From Geobacteraceae bacterium (GTDB lineage Bacteria > Desulfobacterota > Desulfuromonadia > Geobacterales > Geobacteraceae): a stretch of DNA of 64,000 bases. The DNA is taken from contig JARKPN010000018.1 in assembly GCA_029975275.1 (NCBI GenBank), positions 41,421-105,420 of the forward strand. Reading direction: 5' to 3'. Shown one piece after another: positions 62,793 to 64,000 of the stretch. The first letter of the stretch is position 1, and each line of letters opens with the position of its first letter. The notes beneath the pieces are model-generated. The model was not told the DNA's origin, searched no databases, and was given only the letters and a program-made list of their open reading frames with translations. Made by a program: the position numbers and the translations under genes.

Positions 62793-64000
62793 ATGAGCAC
62801 GGGCGACAAGACATCACACCCTCTGGGCATCAACGGACTGGGCCGTATCGGCAAGCTGACCCTGTGGAACAACCTGCTGACCAGGCGGTTCGACCGAATC
62901 ATCGTCAACACCGGCCGGGAAGTGGGCAAGAGCCTTGACGACCTGATCCAGGTGATCGAAACCGATTCCACCTACGGCACCCTGGGCAGGTTCCTGCACG
63001 GCTATACCGGAAAAAGCGAGATCAAGGTGGCCGATGCCGACCAGGCTATCCTGGAGATAGACGGAATCACCGTCAAGATACTCAGGGAGGCGCGCAACCC
63101 CAAGGACATCGCCTGGCGCAAGGAGGGGGTGAGGCTGGTGGTCGAGACGACCGGGCAGTTTCTGGACCCCACGGTCCCGGCGGATTTCAAGACCGGCGGC
63201 CTCCGCGGTCACCTGGAGGCCGGAGCGGAGAAGGTGCTGGCATCGGCGCCGTTCAAGATCAAGGACAAGACCAAAGAGATGCCCGACGACAGCGTCCTGC
63301 TGGTGCACGGGATCAACCACACCGACTTCGATCCCTCCCGCCACCACGTGATCTCCGCGGCCTCCTGTACCACCACCGGCCTGGCGCACATGATCAAGCC
63401 GCTCCTGGAAAACAAGGAAACCTCCCACATCCTGACCGCCTCCATGTCCACCATCCACGCGGCTACCAACACCCAGAGCGTGCTCGACTCGGTACCCAAG
63501 ACCGGGGCCTCGGATCTGCGCAAGAACCGCTCGGTGATGAACAACATCATCCTCTCCACCACCGGTTCCGCAAAGGCGCTGGAAAAGGTGATGCCCGAGA
63601 TCAAGCGGGTCGGTTTCATGGCCGATTCGGTTCGCATCCCCACCAGCACGGTGTCGCTGATCATCCTCAATCTGACCTTCCACACCCCGCTGGACACGAA
63701 TGGAGAGCCGGTCATCACCCACCTGCTGCTGAACGACATCTACCGCAAGGCCGCCGAAGGCTCCCAGAAGGGGATGCTGGTCTACAGCGACCGGCAGAAC
63801 GTCTCCTCCGACCTCATCGGCGTGCCGGCCGCCGTGGTCATCGAGGGGCATGAGAGCCACACCCGCACCGGCTTCATCAACCTGCCGCCCGAGACCCTCG
63901 CCAGCGTCGGTCTCCCCGCGGACGCCGAGGTGCAGATCCCGGTCACCCACGCCAAGCTGTTCGGCTGGTACGACAACGAATACGGCAGCTACGTGAACTG
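62793..64000 (+). CDS. Atypical glyceraldehyde-3-phosphate dehydrogenase, partial at the window edge
   Basis: The frame begins at ATG 62793 behind AGGAGGACACGA, 47 nt after the PPDK-like gene, and runs 402 codons to the window end without a stop. It has the nucleotide-binding start GINGLGRIGKL, the catalytic cysteine at 192 in SAASCTTTGLAHM (usual form SNASCTTNCLAP), the active-site histidine region STIHAATNTQSVLD and the end WYDNEYGSYVN. After the first strand the usual aspartate is replaced (IIVNTGREV), which may change cofactor preference. Probably cotranscribed with the preceding gene. Confidence 0.88.
   Translation, partial: MSTGDKTSHPLGINGLGRIGKLTLWNNLLTRRFDRIIVNTGREVGKSLDDLIQVIETDSTYGTLGRFLHGYTGKSEIKVADADQAILEIDGITVKILREARNPKDIAWRKEGVRLVVETTGQFLDPTVPADFKTGGLRGHLEAGAEKVLASAPFKIKDKTKEMPDDSVLLVHGINHTDFDPSRHHVISAASCTTTGLAHMIKPLLENKETSHILTASMSTIHAATNTQSVLDSVPKTGASDLRKNRSVMNNIILSTTGSAKALEKVMPEIKRVGFMADSVRIPTSTVSLIILNLTFHTPLDTNGEPVITHLLLNDIYRKAAEGSQKGMLVYSDRQNVSSDLIGVPAAVVIEGHESHTRTGFINLPPETLASVGLPADAEVQIPVTHAKLFGWYDNEYGSYVN

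Overview
The window looks like a chromosomal segment of a Geobacter-type bacterium (Geobacterales, Desulfuromonadota, formerly Deltaproteobacteria). The grounds are the GC-rich genes, the housekeeping string rho-rpmE-thyX-DUF1385-prfA-prmC-murA-his, a short-form HisG, a Mo-nitrogenase nifHDK set with terminator-type leaders, several XRE-cupin regulators, an HD-GYP protein and a roadblock/FIST/ParA gene set. This rests on gene content and order only; no database search was possible.

Left part, 1-24.8 kb, almost all on the minus strand. The macromolecular-synthesis operon rpsU-cvpA-dnaG-rpoD (4596 to 97) starts from a clear sigma70 promoter. Upstream lies a long run: prfA, prmC, murA, hisG, hisD, hisC, hisB, (repeat), hisH, hisA, hisF, hisE. 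hisI and hisZ are not in the window. Before it come a DUF1385 membrane protein, thyX, rpmE and rho, which has a leader of about 450 nt with three perfect hairpins. Then follow a membrane HD-GYP protein, a SixA-like phosphatase, a nucleoside phosphorylase, a porin and a FlgT-C-like lipoprotein.

Middle part, 25-38 kb. An XRE-cupin regulator sits beside a GlcD/GlcF-type 2-hydroxy-acid dehydrogenase pair. Next are a membrane pyrophosphatase (K+-independent signature), an L,D-transpeptidase facing an alanine-rich lipoprotein, a second XRE-cupin regulator with a DUF1883 protein, a solitary ClpV/TssH-type AAA+ ATPase with no other type VI genes nearby, and comM.

Accessory part, 38-58 kb. A tight five-gene operon encodes three proteins with non-cysteine HMA_2-like domains, one of them a P1B-type ATPase with an altered transmembrane metal motif (YSC). 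A Tat-lipoprotein transglutaminase follows. nifHDK has a sigma54 promoter, a leader hairpin with a hexaloop, a leader terminator and a second terminator between nifH and nifD, as expected for ANTAR-type antitermination. A CDF transporter, a hypothetical protein and a Slp-like lipoprotein come next. Then an eight-gene operon combines a small protein, a FIST sensor, two DUF4388+roadblock proteins, two V4R-like proteins, a ParA/MinD ATPase and a third roadblock-like protein. I regard this as the best candidate for an undescribed system. The window ends with a flavin-type oxidase, a 1361-residue PEP-synthase-like protein that lacks the PEP barrel, and an atypical GAPDH cut by the window edge.

Non-coding structure is rich. 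A dispersed element of about 210 bp occurs three times (7.35, 14.75 and 28.5 kb); its arms pair in every copy, with compensatory base changes. A 64-bp inverted-repeat element flanked by TAA lies at 38.0 kb. Several long perfect hairpins mark gene ends. I saw no rRNA, tRNA, CRISPR array, complete insertion sequence or prophage.
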